This document shows, one piece after another, positions 1 to 8,599 of a DNA stretch of 12,127 bases. This DNA is from Candidatus Nanopelagicaceae bacterium (GTDB taxonomy: Bacteria > Actinomycetota > Actinomycetes > Nanopelagicales > Nanopelagicaceae). A program made the translations under genes and the position numbers. Numbering within the stretch: position 1 is the stretch's first letter; the number at the start of each line of letters is the position of its first letter. The stretch lies in NCBI GenBank assembly GCA_023262125.1, contig JALRDT010000007.1, forward strand, positions 1-12,127, given 5' to 3'. The notes beneath the pieces are model-generated. The model had not been told where the DNA came from. It ran no database searches and was given only the letters and a program-made list of their open reading frames with translations.

Positions 1-1568
<1,568 letters not shown>

Positions 1569-1576
1569 TTTAAAAA

Positions 1577-1987
1577 TTGCCTCGCAAGAGAAGTAGCTAC
1601 CGCAGAAAGCGTGTTGATAAAGCAACGCGCTTCTTGATGGTAGCTAGTTTCTTTTTGGGCGCAATTATTTTGATTGGATCTCCGCTTCAGAAGTATTTTG
1701 CACAAAGAGCTCAAATAAATGCTCTTCAAACTCAGGTAGATTCAAGTCGAAAAGCGCTCGAAGAAGCGCGCAAAGAGTTAGAGCTCTGGAACGATCCAAA
1801 TTACATAAAATCACAGGCAAGAGCTAGATTGCATTTTGTCTTACCTGGAGAACGCCAATACATACTTACTAATGACATTACATTGGAAGGCGAAGATAAT
1901 TCGAACGATGTTGCCACCAATGTTCCTGCTGGGGTTCCTTGGTATACACGTTTAATTGCCACAGTAACTGAAGCTGGAATTAAGTAG
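1577..1987 (+). CDS. FtsB/DivIC-family septum formation protein
   Basis: This is a 136-residue bitopic membrane protein. A short, very basic cytoplasmic N-terminus (PRKRSSYRRKRVDK) precedes one transmembrane segment at about residues 19-37. A coiled coil follows at about 42-73 (INALQTQVDSSRKALEEARKELELW). The family hallmark NDPNYIKSQARARLHFVLPGE follows, broken here only for length (NDPNYIKSQARAR, then LHFVLPGE). FtsB/DivIC proteins bind FtsL and FtsQ/DivIB in the divisome and help trigger septal peptidoglycan synthesis. The TTG start is 8 bases after eno, and the stop is directly followed by the next ATG. The gene directly downstream of eno is the standard actinobacterial divIC/ftsB position. 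Confidence 0.9.
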   Translation: MPRKRSSYRRKRVDKATRFLMVASFFLGAIILIGSPLQKYFAQRAQINALQTQVDSSRKALEEARKELELWNDPNYIKSQARARLHFVLPGERQYILTNDITLEGEDNSNDVATNVPAGVPWYTRLIATVTEAGIK

Positions 1988-2491
1988 ATGAATCGCGAAG
2001 TCACTGAGGGCGATTTAGATTGCATAGGTCGTCAACTTCAAAGACAACCGAGAGATGTGCATGCGATTGCTTATCGATGCCCTTGTGGCAAGCCTGCGGT
2101 CGTTGAAACACCACCGAGACTTGCAGATGGAACGCCTTTCCCTACTTTTTATTATGCAACTTGCCCAAAATTAACTGGCGCTATTTCAACTTTAGAAAAT
2201 GGCGGCTTAATGGCAGAAATGAATGAAAGGCTACAAAGAGATCCTGAATTGGCGGGTTCTTATGCTGCAGCTCATGATGACTATTTGGCTGCTCGATCAG
2301 CACTTGGCATAAAATTAGGAATCGATGCGCCAGAAGTAGATGGTATTAGCGCAGGCGGAATGCCGGATCGTGTGAAATGTTTGCATTCATTAGTAGCGCA
2401 TTCACTTGCAGCTGGCCCTGATGTAAATCCATTAGGAGATGAAGCTTTATCCAAATTACCTAAATGGTGGCTAGACGCATCATGCGAGTAG
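1988..2491 (+). CDS. DUF501 family protein
   Basis: This 167-residue soluble protein of unknown function belongs to DUF501, recognised from QLQRQPRDVHAIAYRCPCG, FPTFYYATCPKL, LENGGLMAEMNERL and GMPDRVKCLHSLVAHSLA. Cysteines 31, 33, 59 and 131, with His133 and His138 nearby, could form a metal or redox site; that is inference from spacing and not an established activity. The ATG abuts the divIC stop with no gap. The 3' end overlaps the likely ppx start by 10 bases. The fixed location between divIC and ppx across actinobacteria suggests co-expression with the cell-division and polyphosphate genes, but does not define a function. Confidence 0.9.
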   Translation: MNREVTEGDLDCIGRQLQRQPRDVHAIAYRCPCGKPAVVETPPRLADGTPFPTFYYATCPKLTGAISTLENGGLMAEMNERLQRDPELAGSYAAAHDDYLAARSALGIKLGIDAPEVDGISAGGMPDRVKCLHSLVAHSLAAGPDVNPLGDEALSKLPKWWLDASCE

Positions 2492-3396
2492 CAGCAATTG
2501 ACTGCGGTACCAATTCAATTCGTCTTTTAATTGCAGATATTCAAGGTAATAATTTTCGCGAAATTGTACGTGAAATGGAAATTGTCCGACTCGGTCAGGG
2601 AGTAGACCAAACAGGAGAATTTCATCCAGATGCGATTGCTCGCACTTTATCTGCGGTAGATAAATTTGCTACAGAAATTGTGCGCAGAGGAGTTGAAAGA
2701 ATTAGATTCTGCGCCACCAGCGCAACTCGTGATGCTAAGAATCGAGAATTATTCATTAATGGAGTCAAAGAAAGATTAGGAATTGAACTAGAAGTCATTA
2801 GTGGAGAAGAGGAAGCATCTCTTTCATTTCTAGGGGCCACCAAAGATTTACCAGATTCTTTGGCGCCGTATTTAGTTATTGATATTGGCGGCGGTTCTAC
2901 TGAATTTGTCATCGGCAACCGCACTGTTGAGAGTGCAAAGAGTGTGAATATTGGCTGTGTTCGCATGTCTGAGCGCCATTTTAAGAATGACCCAGCAACA
3001 CAAAATGAGATAGAAAACGCTAGGTTAGATATAAAAAAAGCTATCTCAGTTGCAGCTGAATTTGTGGACATTAAAACTGCGAAATCCTTAATTGCAGTAG
3101 CTGGTACTGCTACTACTGTTGCGGCTGCAGCACTGGAGTTGCCAGAATATGATCGATATGCAATTCATCTTGCCAGGATTTCAGCTGAAAATGCCCATCG
3201 GGTGTCGGAAGAATTCTTGAAATTGAATCGGTCTGAAAGGGCAGCACTTGGATATATGCATCCAGGTCGCGTTGATGTGATTGGCGCCGGATCGTTGGTG
3301 TTATCAGAAATTATCAAAGCAGTTGGTGCGAAGGAATTTATTGCTAGCGAATCTGATATTTTAGATGGAATTGCATTCAATCTTGGTCAAGAATAA
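2482..3396 (+). CDS. ppx: Ppx/GppA-family phosphatase (exopolyphosphatase or pppGpp hydrolase)
   Basis: The protein has the actin-like ASKHA fold of the Ppx/GppA family: phosphate-1 loop AAIDCGTNSIRLLIAD at the N-terminus, SGEEEASLSFLG in the middle, phosphate-2 loop VIDIGGGSTEFVIG, and AVAGTATTVAAA near residue 205. Family members remove phosphate from polyphosphate ends or from pppGpp. This is the short, two-domain form without the C-terminal HD-like extension found in E. coli Ppx. I chose ATG 2482 (304 residues) because the family starts at M-RVAAIDCGTNS. ATG 2464 or GTG 2467 would add 5-6 residues. The start overlaps the DUF501 stop, so coupling is likely. Sequence alone does not decide between polyphosphate and pppGpp as substrate. 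Confidence 0.92.
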   Translation: MRVAAIDCGTNSIRLLIADIQGNNFREIVREMEIVRLGQGVDQTGEFHPDAIARTLSAVDKFATEIVRRGVERIRFCATSATRDAKNRELFINGVKERLGIELEVISGEEEASLSFLGATKDLPDSLAPYLVIDIGGGSTEFVIGNRTVESAKSVNIGCVRMSERHFKNDPATQNEIENARLDIKKAISVAAEFVDIKTAKSLIAVAGTATTVAAAALELPEYDRYAIHLARISAENAHRVSEEFLKLNRSERAALGYMHPGRVDVIGAGSLVLSEIIKAVGAKEFIASESDILDGIAFNLGQE

Positions 3397-3418
3397 GTCG
3401 AGCAAATTTCACCAATAG

Positions 3419-3454
3419 TATTTACATATCTAAAAATTTAGGTAAATATAAGTT
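3419..3454 (+). promoter_or_regulatory. Candidate promoter and overlapping palindromic operator of xylB
   Basis: The 58-base gap between ppx and xylB is strongly AT-rich. TTTACA at 3421-3426 and TAAATA at 3443-3448 are 16 bases apart, and the latter ends 6 bases before the ATG. That geometry would give a leaderless or almost leaderless mRNA. The same bases form an imperfect palindrome: TATTTACATA (3419-3428) and TAGGTAAATA (3439-3448) match as inverted arms at 9 of 10 positions around a 10-base centre. A repressor bound there would cover both promoter elements. AT-richness makes chance symmetry possible, so this is tentative. Confidence 0.35.
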
Positions 3455-4855
3455 ATGGTTTCCAGCAAAAAAGTAGCAGGCGTTGACTCCTCAACTCAAT
3501 CGGTAAAAATTGTTGTTAGAGATGCTCTGACTGGAGAATTAATCTCAAGCGCTACTAGACCACACCCAGATGGAACTGAAGTTGATCCTGCACACTGGTG
3601 GAAAGCATTACAAGAGGTAATCGCGGAAGTCGGCGGACTTGAATCTTTTGATGCTATTGGAATCGCTGGCCAGCAACATGGCATGGTGGTGCTAGATAAA
3701 AATGGCGAAGTAATTCGGCCAGCCTTACTTTGGAATGACACTAGATCAAGTAACAGCGCTAATTCATTAAATAATGAGTTTCCAGATATTCACACACGAA
3801 CTGGTTCAAAACTCGTTGCTTCATTCACTGCTACGAAGTTGAGATGGCTAAAAGAAAATGAGCCTGAAAATGCCAAGAAAGTCGCTGCTGTTGCGCTCCC
3901 ACACGATTGGCTTTCATGGAAATTAACGGGAAGTAAAGATATTAACGATTTATTTACAGATAGATCAGATGCATCAGGTACTGGTTATTTCAATCCCTCA
4001 AATAACAAATACGATCTTGAGGTTTTAGAAAAAGCTTTAGGGCATACAAACGTAGTTCTTCCAAAAGTTATTGAGCCAAATCTATTTGGATTTGATAACG
4101 GGAAATTACGAATTTCAGCTGGTGCTGGTGATAACGCATCAGGCGCAATTGGAGTTGGCGCCAAAGTCGGAGATTTGATTATTTCTTTAGGCACCAGTGG
4201 AACTGCATTTGCAGTGTCTTCTACACCAACGCATGATAAATCCGGTGAGATTGCGGGATTTGCAGATGCATCTGGAAATTTCCTTCCACTTGCTTGTACT
4301 TTAAACGCAGCTAAAGTTTTCAATGCAACTGCAGAATTACTTGGTTTAACATTTGAAAAATATAGCGAACTGGCATTGCAAGCTAAACCTGGTGCTGGTG
4401 GTCTGCTTTTTATGCCACATTTTGATGGTGAACGTACACCGGATCGACCTGATGCTAAAGGTAGTATTCAAGGAATTAATCATTCAAATTTCACACCAAG
4501 CAATATCGCAAGAGCTTCGATTGAAGGAGTTATCGCTGGTATTGCATTTGCAGGCTTCGGCTTAGAAAAATTAGGTGTTGCTCAAAATAGAATTTTACTG
4601 ATTGGTGGTGCAGCAAAAAATCCAGCAGTTAGACAGATTGCAACTGAAATATTCGGTCAAGATATTTTTGTACCACCTGCTGGTGAATATGTTGCAGATG
4701 GCGCTGCAAGACAGGCCGCATGGGCTTTATCAGGAAATAAAGAACTTCCTAATTGGTCTAAAGGCGATTTCGAAAAAATTGCGATGGATTCTTCAAAGAG
4801 CGCTGCGGCCGAGCAAGTGCGAAAGCGTTATTTTGAAGCGCTAAGCAAAATGTGA
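3455..4855 (+). CDS. xylB: Xylulokinase (FGGY carbohydrate kinase)
   Basis: Xylulokinase phosphorylates D-xylulose with ATP to xylulose 5-phosphate, feeding the pentose phosphate pathway. At 466 residues it is slightly short but complete. Motifs in order are GVDSSTQSVKIVV at 9-21 (ATP/phosphate loop), GQQHGMV at 72-78 and LLWNDTRS at 91-98 (sugar-binding, typical of XylB rather than glycerol kinase), GAGDNASGAIG with catalytic Asp226, GTSGT at 246-250, and the C-terminal FGGY signature region IGGAAKNPAVRQIATEIFG at 383-401. It starts at ATG 3455, only a weak AGG lies upstream. No xylA, xylose transporter or regulator is visible nearby, so the kinase may serve a dispersed pathway or another ketopentose or polyol. 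The exact substrate is inferred. Confidence 0.88.
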   Translation: MVSSKKVAGVDSSTQSVKIVVRDALTGELISSATRPHPDGTEVDPAHWWKALQEVIAEVGGLESFDAIGIAGQQHGMVVLDKNGEVIRPALLWNDTRSSNSANSLNNEFPDIHTRTGSKLVASFTATKLRWLKENEPENAKKVAAVALPHDWLSWKLTGSKDINDLFTDRSDASGTGYFNPSNNKYDLEVLEKALGHTNVVLPKVIEPNLFGFDNGKLRISAGAGDNASGAIGVGAKVGDLIISLGTSGTAFAVSSTPTHDKSGEIAGFADASGNFLPLACTLNAAKVFNATAELLGLTFEKYSELALQAKPGAGGLLFMPHFDGERTPDRPDAKGSIQGINHSNFTPSNIARASIEGVIAGIAFAGFGLEKLGVAQNRILLIGGAAKNPAVRQIATEIFGQDIFVPPAGEYVADGAARQAAWALSGNKELPNWSKGDFEKIAMDSSKSAAAEQVRKRYFEALSKM

Positions 4856-4893
4856 TTTACCAAATAGCGGATTTTTGGAGCGAATACGCCTAG

Positions 4894-4899
4894 TAGACT
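4894..4899 (+). promoter_or_regulatory. Candidate -10 element for the tRNA gene
   Basis: TAGACT fits the actinobacterial TAnnnT -10 consensus and lies 15 bases before the mature tRNA 5' end, which would give a short precursor leader. No convincing -35 is visible at the usual spacing; the upstream bases are T-rich (4872-4876). A 6-bp inverted repeat, TGGAGC 4876-4881 and GCTCCA 4900-4905, flanks the element. Confidence 0.4.
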
Positions 4900-4914
4900 G
4901 CTCCAGCATGTTTA

Positions 4915-4990
4915 GCCCTTGTAGCCCAATGGCAGAGGCAGAGGACTTAAAATCCTTCCAGTGTGGGTTCGACCCCCACCAAGGGCACCA
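4915..4990 (+). tRNA. tRNA with UAA anticodon (tRNA-Leu by codon), short variable loop
   Basis: A complete 76-base cloverleaf can be folded. The acceptor stem GCCCTTG 4915-4921 pairs with CAAGGGC 4980-4986. The D arm uses GCC 4924-4926 and GGC 4937-4939, with GG at 4931-4932. The anticodon stem GAGGA 4941-4945 pairs with TCCTT 4953-4957 (one G-T pair). The loop is CTTAAAA with anticodon TAA at 4948-4950. The T stem GTGGG 4963-4967 pairs with CCCAC 4975-4979 around TTCGACC. The discriminator is A4987 and CCA is encoded at 4988-4990. The anticodon reads UUA (leucine), and A73 suits leucine. However, bacterial tRNA-Leu normally carries a long variable arm, whereas here only CCAGT (4958-4962) separates the stems. 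The fold is certain; the charged amino acid is inferred from the anticodon. Confidence 0.93.
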
Positions 4991-5004
4991 GTTCGAAGTG
5001 GAAT

Positions 5005-5030
5005 AACGCGACCCCGAGCCGCGTTTTCTT
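5005..5030 (+). terminator. Weak hairpin with T-tract after the tRNA gene
   Basis: AACGCG (5005-5010) pairs perfectly with CGCGTT (5020-5025) around a 9-base loop, followed by an interrupted T-run to 5030. It lies 14 bases after the tRNA CCA end and could terminate or attenuate the tRNA transcript before the next gene. The 6-bp stem and broken T-tract make it weaker than the one at 5867-5906. Confidence 0.4.
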
Positions 5031-5061
5031 ACTTACCGAAAGACCTAACAAGGAGTCATTA

Positions 5062-5862
5062 ATGAACAGCAGTAACCCGGTACTAAATCGATATAACCGT
5101 CGCGGTTATGCCTCGATGGGTAATTCAAATGTTGGCACAACTGGCTTCAACACCAGCTATGACGCTCAAGAAGGCGGACAGCTAGAAGATCTATATAACG
5201 CACCAGCAGCATCATCAATGCGAACCGGTCGCATGACTATGGACGATGTTGTAACACGCACCTCAATGCTCTTTGGAATTTTATTGATTACAGGTGCATA
5301 CGCATGGAGTGCAAATTTAGGTGGCGGCGTTCTAATTGGAAGTTTAGTTGCTGCAACTGTACTTGGATTTGTAATTGCATTCTCTCGCAAGGTGCGTCCC
5401 GCGCTAATACTTACTTATGCAGCATTAGAAGGCATCGTAATCGGAACCATTTCTGCAGTTTATGAATCAGTGTATCCAGGAATTGTAAGTCAAGCAGTAC
5501 TAGCAACTGCAGTGGCATTTGCAGGTGTGCTTTTTGCATATCGCTCTGGCAGAATCCAAATTACTGATCGCGCGAAGAAGATTGCGATGGGCGCCATTAT
5601 CGGTTATCTAATCCTTGGTGTGGTTAATATTTTTGGCGGAAACTTCATCTTCAACGGAACATTTGGTCCGTTCGTAGCGCTATTTGGTGTTGGACTTGCA
5701 ACATTCTTCTTAGCTATGGATTTTGATCAAGCAGCAAAAGCAGTTGCTATTGGAGTTCCTCAAGAGGAATCATGGCGCGTTGGCTTTGGGTTGATGGTCT
5801 CAGTCGTTTGGCTCTATTTGGAAGTATTGCGTTTGCTATCAATATTGCGCAATAACGATTAA
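5062..5862 (+). CDS. Bax inhibitor-1/YccA family membrane protein
   Basis: The 266-residue integral membrane protein has a hydrophilic, Asn/Gly/Ser-rich N-terminus of about 60 residues, then roughly seven hydrophobic segments from about residue 65 to 262. The C-terminal family region contains AMDFDQAAKAVAIGVPQEESW (acidic residues Asp220, Asp222 and Glu235/236), followed by FGLMVSVVWLYLEVLRLL. Buried acidic residues in this family (for example in Bacillus YetJ) gate a pH-sensitive calcium leak; whether this actinobacterial branch does the same is unknown. I chose ATG 5062 because AGGAG (5051-5055) lies 6 bases upstream; the open frame reaches back into the tRNA gene and cannot be coding there. 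It sits alone between the tRNA and a convergent operon. Confidence 0.9.
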   Translation: MNSSNPVLNRYNRRGYASMGNSNVGTTGFNTSYDAQEGGQLEDLYNAPAASSMRTGRMTMDDVVTRTSMLFGILLITGAYAWSANLGGGVLIGSLVAATVLGFVIAFSRKVRPALILTYAALEGIVIGTISAVYESVYPGIVSQAVLATAVAFAGVLFAYRSGRIQITDRAKKIAMGAIIGYLILGVVNIFGGNFIFNGTFGPFVALFGVGLATFFLAMDFDQAAKAVAIGVPQEESWRVGFGLMVSVVWLYLEVLRLLSILRNND

Positions 5863-5866
5863 TTTA

Positions 5867-5906
5867 AAAACAAAAAACCCCCGAGAAATTGGGGGTTTTT
5901 TGTTTT
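5867..5906. terminator. Bidirectional intrinsic terminator
   Basis: A perfect 16-bp stem is formed by 5867-5882 (four A, C, six A, five C) and 5891-5906 (five G, six T, G, four T), with loop GAGAAATT. Because the stem carries an A-tract on one side and a T-tract on the other, it can end transcription from either direction. It separates the Bax inhibitor-1 gene, which ends at 5862, from the convergent transporter gene, whose stop is at 5914. Confidence 0.95.
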
Positions 5907-5913
5907 GTAGAAA

Positions 5914-7536
5914 CTAACCTAATTGCTCTCCAGAAACTTCTTCTCTAGCCTTCTTGTAATCCTCATTGGTTCTCAATCTGACCTCTTTTAACATCAAAGC
6001 CAAGAAAATTCCCATTGCAGTAACTGGGGCAGCTGATACGAAGACCACATGGAATGAGTTAACAAAGGCCTGTAGAACCGTGTTCTGCACCTCTGTAGGC
6101 AGAGTTTTAATCAATGCCGAGTTATTTGTGAGCGCTTCAAGTTTAGATTGATCAAAATTAGCAATTGCATCCGGATTTGATTTTGCAAGTTCTGCAAAAC
6201 CAGATTGCATGTAATGAGCCAATCTATTAGTAAGAATTGAGCCAAATAGTGCGGTACCAAACACCGCGCCAAGTGAACGGAAGAAGGTATTTGAAGAGGT
6301 AGCAACTCCCATGTCGCGCATTTCGACTGAGTTTTGCAGCGCGATGACGATTGTCTGCATTGATAAACCAAGTCCCATTCCAACTAAAACCGCATAAAGC
6401 GCTACCTGCCAATAAGGAGTATCAACTTTAAGTTGGGTCATCAATATCAATCCAATTGTCATTATTGAAGTACCGGCTACTGGAAAGCGCTTGTAATGAC
6501 CATGTTTTGAAATCGATTTTCCAGAGTAGATAGACATTGTCAAAATTCCAAGCATAAGTGGAATTAATTTGATACCAGCATCAGATGCGGAATAACCTTT
6601 TACGACCTGTAAATAGAGTGGAATCATGACAATTGCGCCGAACATTCCAGCACCAATTACTGCACCCAATATTGAAGTCACATTAAAAGTATGATTATTA
6701 AATAAGTGCAACGGCAGAATTGGTTCTTTCGCTCGCTTCTCTTGCAAGATAAAGAGAACAGCCACAATCAAGCCGATAATTAAATAGATGATAGTACGTG
6801 CATCTGCCCAACCATTTTCTGGCCCATATACAGATAGTGTTAACAAAATTGGCACTACTGAGCCAACTAATAGAAGTGCGCCTAGGTAATCAATAGAGTG
6901 CTCACGTTTAATTTTTGGTATATGAAGCACGATTGAAGTAACAACCAATGAAGCTAATGCAAAAGGTACATTGATGTAAAAAATCCAGCGCCAGCCAGTT
7001 ATGCCAAGAATTTGTGGATGATCGGAGAAATATCCACCGAGCAATGGTCCAGCCACAGATGAGAGTCCCCAGACTGCTCCGAAATAACCTTGGTATTTGC
7101 CACGATCACGTGGCGGAACAATGTCTCCAATAATCACAAATGTAAGCGCCATCAATCCGCCAGCACCCAATCCTTGCAAAGCGCGAGTGGCAATCAGCTG
7201 TGTCATATTCTGCGAAGCGCCTGCCAAGATTGACCCGAGTAGGAAAATTACAATTGCAAATTGAAAGACAGGACGACGTCCATACAAATCTGAAATTTTT
7301 CCATAAAGAGGTGTCGCCGCAGTTGAAGTAAGTAAATAAGCAGTTACAACCCAGGTGTAATGATTAAGCCCATTAAATTCTTCGACAATATTCTTAAGCG
7401 CGGTTGAAACAATAGTTTGATCAAGAGCGGCAAGTAATAAACCAGTCATGAGGCCACCCATGATGATCATGATCTCTTTATGGGTATGCTCTTTATGCTT
7501 TTCGTTTATATTTTCGTTAGACATTTCCTTAGACAC
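5914..7536 (-). CDS. DHA2-family (EmrB/QacA-type) MFS drug efflux transporter
   Basis: This 540-residue protein has the size and hydrophobic pattern of a 14-segment major facilitator of the drug:H+ antiporter-2 group. Motifs are [10 protein letters not shown] with membrane-embedded Asp39 in TM1 (motif D1), [12 protein letters not shown] at 79-90 (motif A, loop 2-3), [10 protein letters not shown] with Arg118 in TM4 (motif B), and [10 protein letters not shown] with [11 protein letters not shown] at 163-192 (motif C region). A hydrophilic loop at about 440-488 precedes the last TM. Relatives export cationic dyes, antiseptics or antibiotics by proton exchange; the substrate here is unknown. The start could be GTG 7536 or ATG 7524, and neither has a well-spaced Shine-Dalgarno site. 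It begins 17 bases after greA, so it is probably co-transcribed. The N-terminus is rich in Lys, His and Glu. Confidence 0.9.
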   Translation of the reverse strand: MSKEMSNENINEKHKEHTHKEIMIIMGGLMTGLLLAALDQTIVSTALKNIVEEFNGLNHYTWVVTAYLLTSTAATPLYGKISDLYGRRPVFQFAIVIFLLGSILAGASQNMTQLIATRALQGLGAGGLMALTFVIIGDIVPPRDRGKYQGYFGAVWGLSSVAGPLLGGYFSDHPQILGITGWRWIFYINVPFALASLVVTSIVLHIPKIKREHSIDYLGALLLVGSVVPILLTLSVYGPENGWADARTIIYLIIGLIVAVLFILQEKRAKEPILPLHLFNNHTFNVTSILGAVIGAGMFGAIVMIPLYLQVVKGYSASDAGIKLIPLMLGILTMSIYSGKSISKHGHYKRFPVAGTSIMTIGLILMTQLKVDTPYWQVALYAVLVGMGLGLSMQTIVIALQNSVEMRDMGVATSSNTFFRSLGAVFGTALFGSILTNRLAHYMQSGFAELAKSNPDAIANFDQSKLEALTNNSALIKTLPTEVQNTVLQAFVNSFHVVFVSAAPVTAMGIFLALMLKEVRLRTNEDYKKAREEVSGEQLG

Positions 7537-7553
7537 AAGGAGAGAGTAACGCT

Positions 7554-8027
7554 TTAAACGAACGGAACCGCCTCAAGAATTGCCACTTGAAAGGTTTTTC
7601 CATTTGGCGCTGTATAAGCAACAGTTTCTCCGACCTTTTTGCCATTTACAGCGCTACCTAGAGGTGATTTTTCCGAATAGACATCTAAATCACCCGAAGA
7701 AATTTCTCTAGAGCCTAATAAGAACTTCATTTCATCGCCAGCAAAATCAACTGTGACAATCATTCCGGGACCAACTACACCAGCTTCGCCAACCGGTGGA
7801 GCTCCGATAATTGCATGTTCGAGCATATGTTTTAACTGCTTAATACGTGCTTCGTTCTTTCCTTGTTCTTCACGAGCAGCGTGGTAACCACCATTCTCTT
7901 TTAGATCTCCTTCAGCGCGAGCAGCTTCAATCTTCTTAACAATTTCAGCGCGCTTTGGACCTTCAAGCTCGGCAAGTTCTGCTGCTAATCGATCAGCAGC
8001 TTCTTGAGTTAACCAGGTCTGAGTCAT
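7554..8027 (-). CDS. greA: Transcription elongation factor GreA
   Basis: GreA enters the secondary channel of RNA polymerase and stimulates cleavage of backtracked RNA, rescuing stalled complexes. The 157-residue protein has the normal two-domain form. An N-terminal antiparallel coiled coil spans about residues 5-74, with the tip [17 protein letters not shown] holding the acidic Asp41 and Glu44. A C-terminal FKBP-like domain from about 82 includes [16 protein letters not shown]. The ATG at 8027 is preceded by GGAGAG about 5 bases upstream on the coding strand. It follows DUF4307 by 29 bases and precedes the transporter by 17, forming a three-gene minus-strand operon. The adjacency of greA and DUF4307 is typical of actinobacteria. 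Confidence 0.97.
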   Translation of the reverse strand: MTQTWLTQEAADRLAAELAELEGPKRAEIVKKIEAARAEGDLKENGGYHAAREEQGKNEARIKQLKHMLEHAIIGAPPVGEAGVVGPGMIVTVDFAGDEMKFLLGSREISSGDLDVYSEKSPLGSAVNGKKVGETVAYTAPNGKTFQVAILEAVPFV

Positions 8028-8056
8028 TTGCTCTCCATAAGATGCGAAAGTTTATA

Positions 8057-8440
8057 TTAATTAGCAGGGTAGCAGCGAACTACATCGGCTGATACGGAAT
8101 GCACACGGGTGGGAATCTGGGTAGTTACTCGTAGTGATTTCTCGCCAGCTGGTATTCGGTGGACTATCTCACCAACGACATACTTATCAAAATCCACAGC
8201 AGTAAGTTTGCAATCAATTGCTTGATTTGGATCATTTCGAGTTATGTCGAAAGTAATACCCATAGATTTTTCATTTACCTCTTTAAAAGAAATTAGATTC
8301 ACAGCAACAGTCGGATTGGAGTGATGTGTGGCGCTCCAAAAAAGCCACCCTATTAGTAATGCAAAAATTAGATACGGAATCACGCGCAAAGGGCTCTTTT
8401 TACGCCCATATCTATCATCCATATTTAGCTGGCCACTCAT
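8057..8440 (-). CDS. DUF4307 single-pass membrane protein
   Basis: This 127-residue protein of unknown function has a short cytoplasmic N-terminus containing DDRYGRKK and one transmembrane segment at about 20-38. A beta-rich extracytoplasmic domain follows, with LISFKEVNEKSMGITFDITRND, a conserved-looking Cys77 (AIDCKLTAVDFDKYVVGEIVHRIP), and a C-terminal VRCYPAN. The RYG start, the single TM and the C-x-AxD-D-x-VG pattern match DUF4307, an actinobacterial family encoded beside greA. ATG 8440 lacks a clear ribosome binding site; an internal ATG (Met7, before DDRYG) is an alternative. It is transcribed away from the small membrane gene starting at 8459. The two cysteines could form an exported disulfide, which is inference. 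Confidence 0.85.
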   Translation of the reverse strand: MSGQLNMDDRYGRKKSPLRVIPYLIFALLIGWLFWSATHHSNPTVAVNLISFKEVNEKSMGITFDITRNDPNQAIDCKLTAVDFDKYVVGEIVHRIPAGEKSLRVTTQIPTRVHSVSADVVRCYPAN

Positions 8441-8446
8441 AGGCGG

Positions 8447-8452
8447 TATTCT
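8447..8452 (+). promoter_or_regulatory. Candidate -10 element for a leaderless small membrane protein transcript
   Basis: TATTCT matches TAnnnT and ends 6 bases before ATG 8459, so transcription would begin at or next to the start codon. No Shine-Dalgarno site is suitably placed, which fits leaderless translation. The element lies in the 18-base gap between divergent starts, so upstream promoter elements must lie inside the opposing gene. Confidence 0.35.
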
Positions 8453-8458
8453 CTCACC

Positions 8459-8599
8459 ATGAACAATCTGAATAAAACCAATTACGACGTAGGCGTAGCT
8501 GGATCTATCACGATGATTTTCTTGACCGTGGCAGTCGTACTCTTGCTGCGCAGTTTTTATAAGCGATTCAACAATGTGCGCAAGGACGATCAGAAGTAG
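8459..8599 (+). CDS. Small single-pass membrane protein (46 aa)
   Basis: A complete 46-codon frame runs from ATG 8459 to TAG 8597-8599. The product has a polar N-terminus (MNNLNKTNYD), one hydrophobic helix at about residues 12-30 (GSITMIFLTVAVVLLL) and a strongly basic tail (RSFYKRFNNVRKDDQK), which predicts the C-terminus in the cytoplasm. Its layout, a TM followed by R-S-x-x-K/R-R-x-x-x-V-R, resembles the small conserved actinobacterial membrane protein found near DUF4307/mca, for example at the Mycobacterium Rv1083 locus. That link is by position and general pattern, not alignment. It opens the SURF1-DUF3817-uppS cluster and sits 11 bases before SURF1. It is too short for many gene finders and its function is unknown. 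Confidence 0.75.
   Translation: MNNLNKTNYDVGVAGSITMIFLTVAVVLLLRSFYKRFNNVRKDDQK

Noticed and set aside
2622..3071. 149-codon open frame on the minus strand inside ppx
   Set aside because: It lies entirely within the well-supported ppx gene, has no recognisable motif and reads like an antisense shadow.
4353..4844. Two plus-strand open frames inside the 3' half of xylB
   Set aside because: They are out-of-frame shadows of an intact kinase with all motifs in the main frame; they do not mark a frameshift.
4876..4905. TGGAGC/GCTCCA inverted repeat as a xylB terminator
   Set aside because: The 18-base loop, 6-bp stem and lack of a T-run make it a poor terminator; it more likely arises by chance around the tRNA promoter.
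4963..5061. In-frame 33-residue upstream extension of the Bax inhibitor-1 protein
   Set aside because: It overlaps the tRNA gene; ATG 5062 has a well-placed AGGAG and matches the expected protein start.
6111..6412. Minus-strand alternative frames within the MFS transporter gene
   Set aside because: The main frame is continuous with all DHA2 motifs, so these are shadows.
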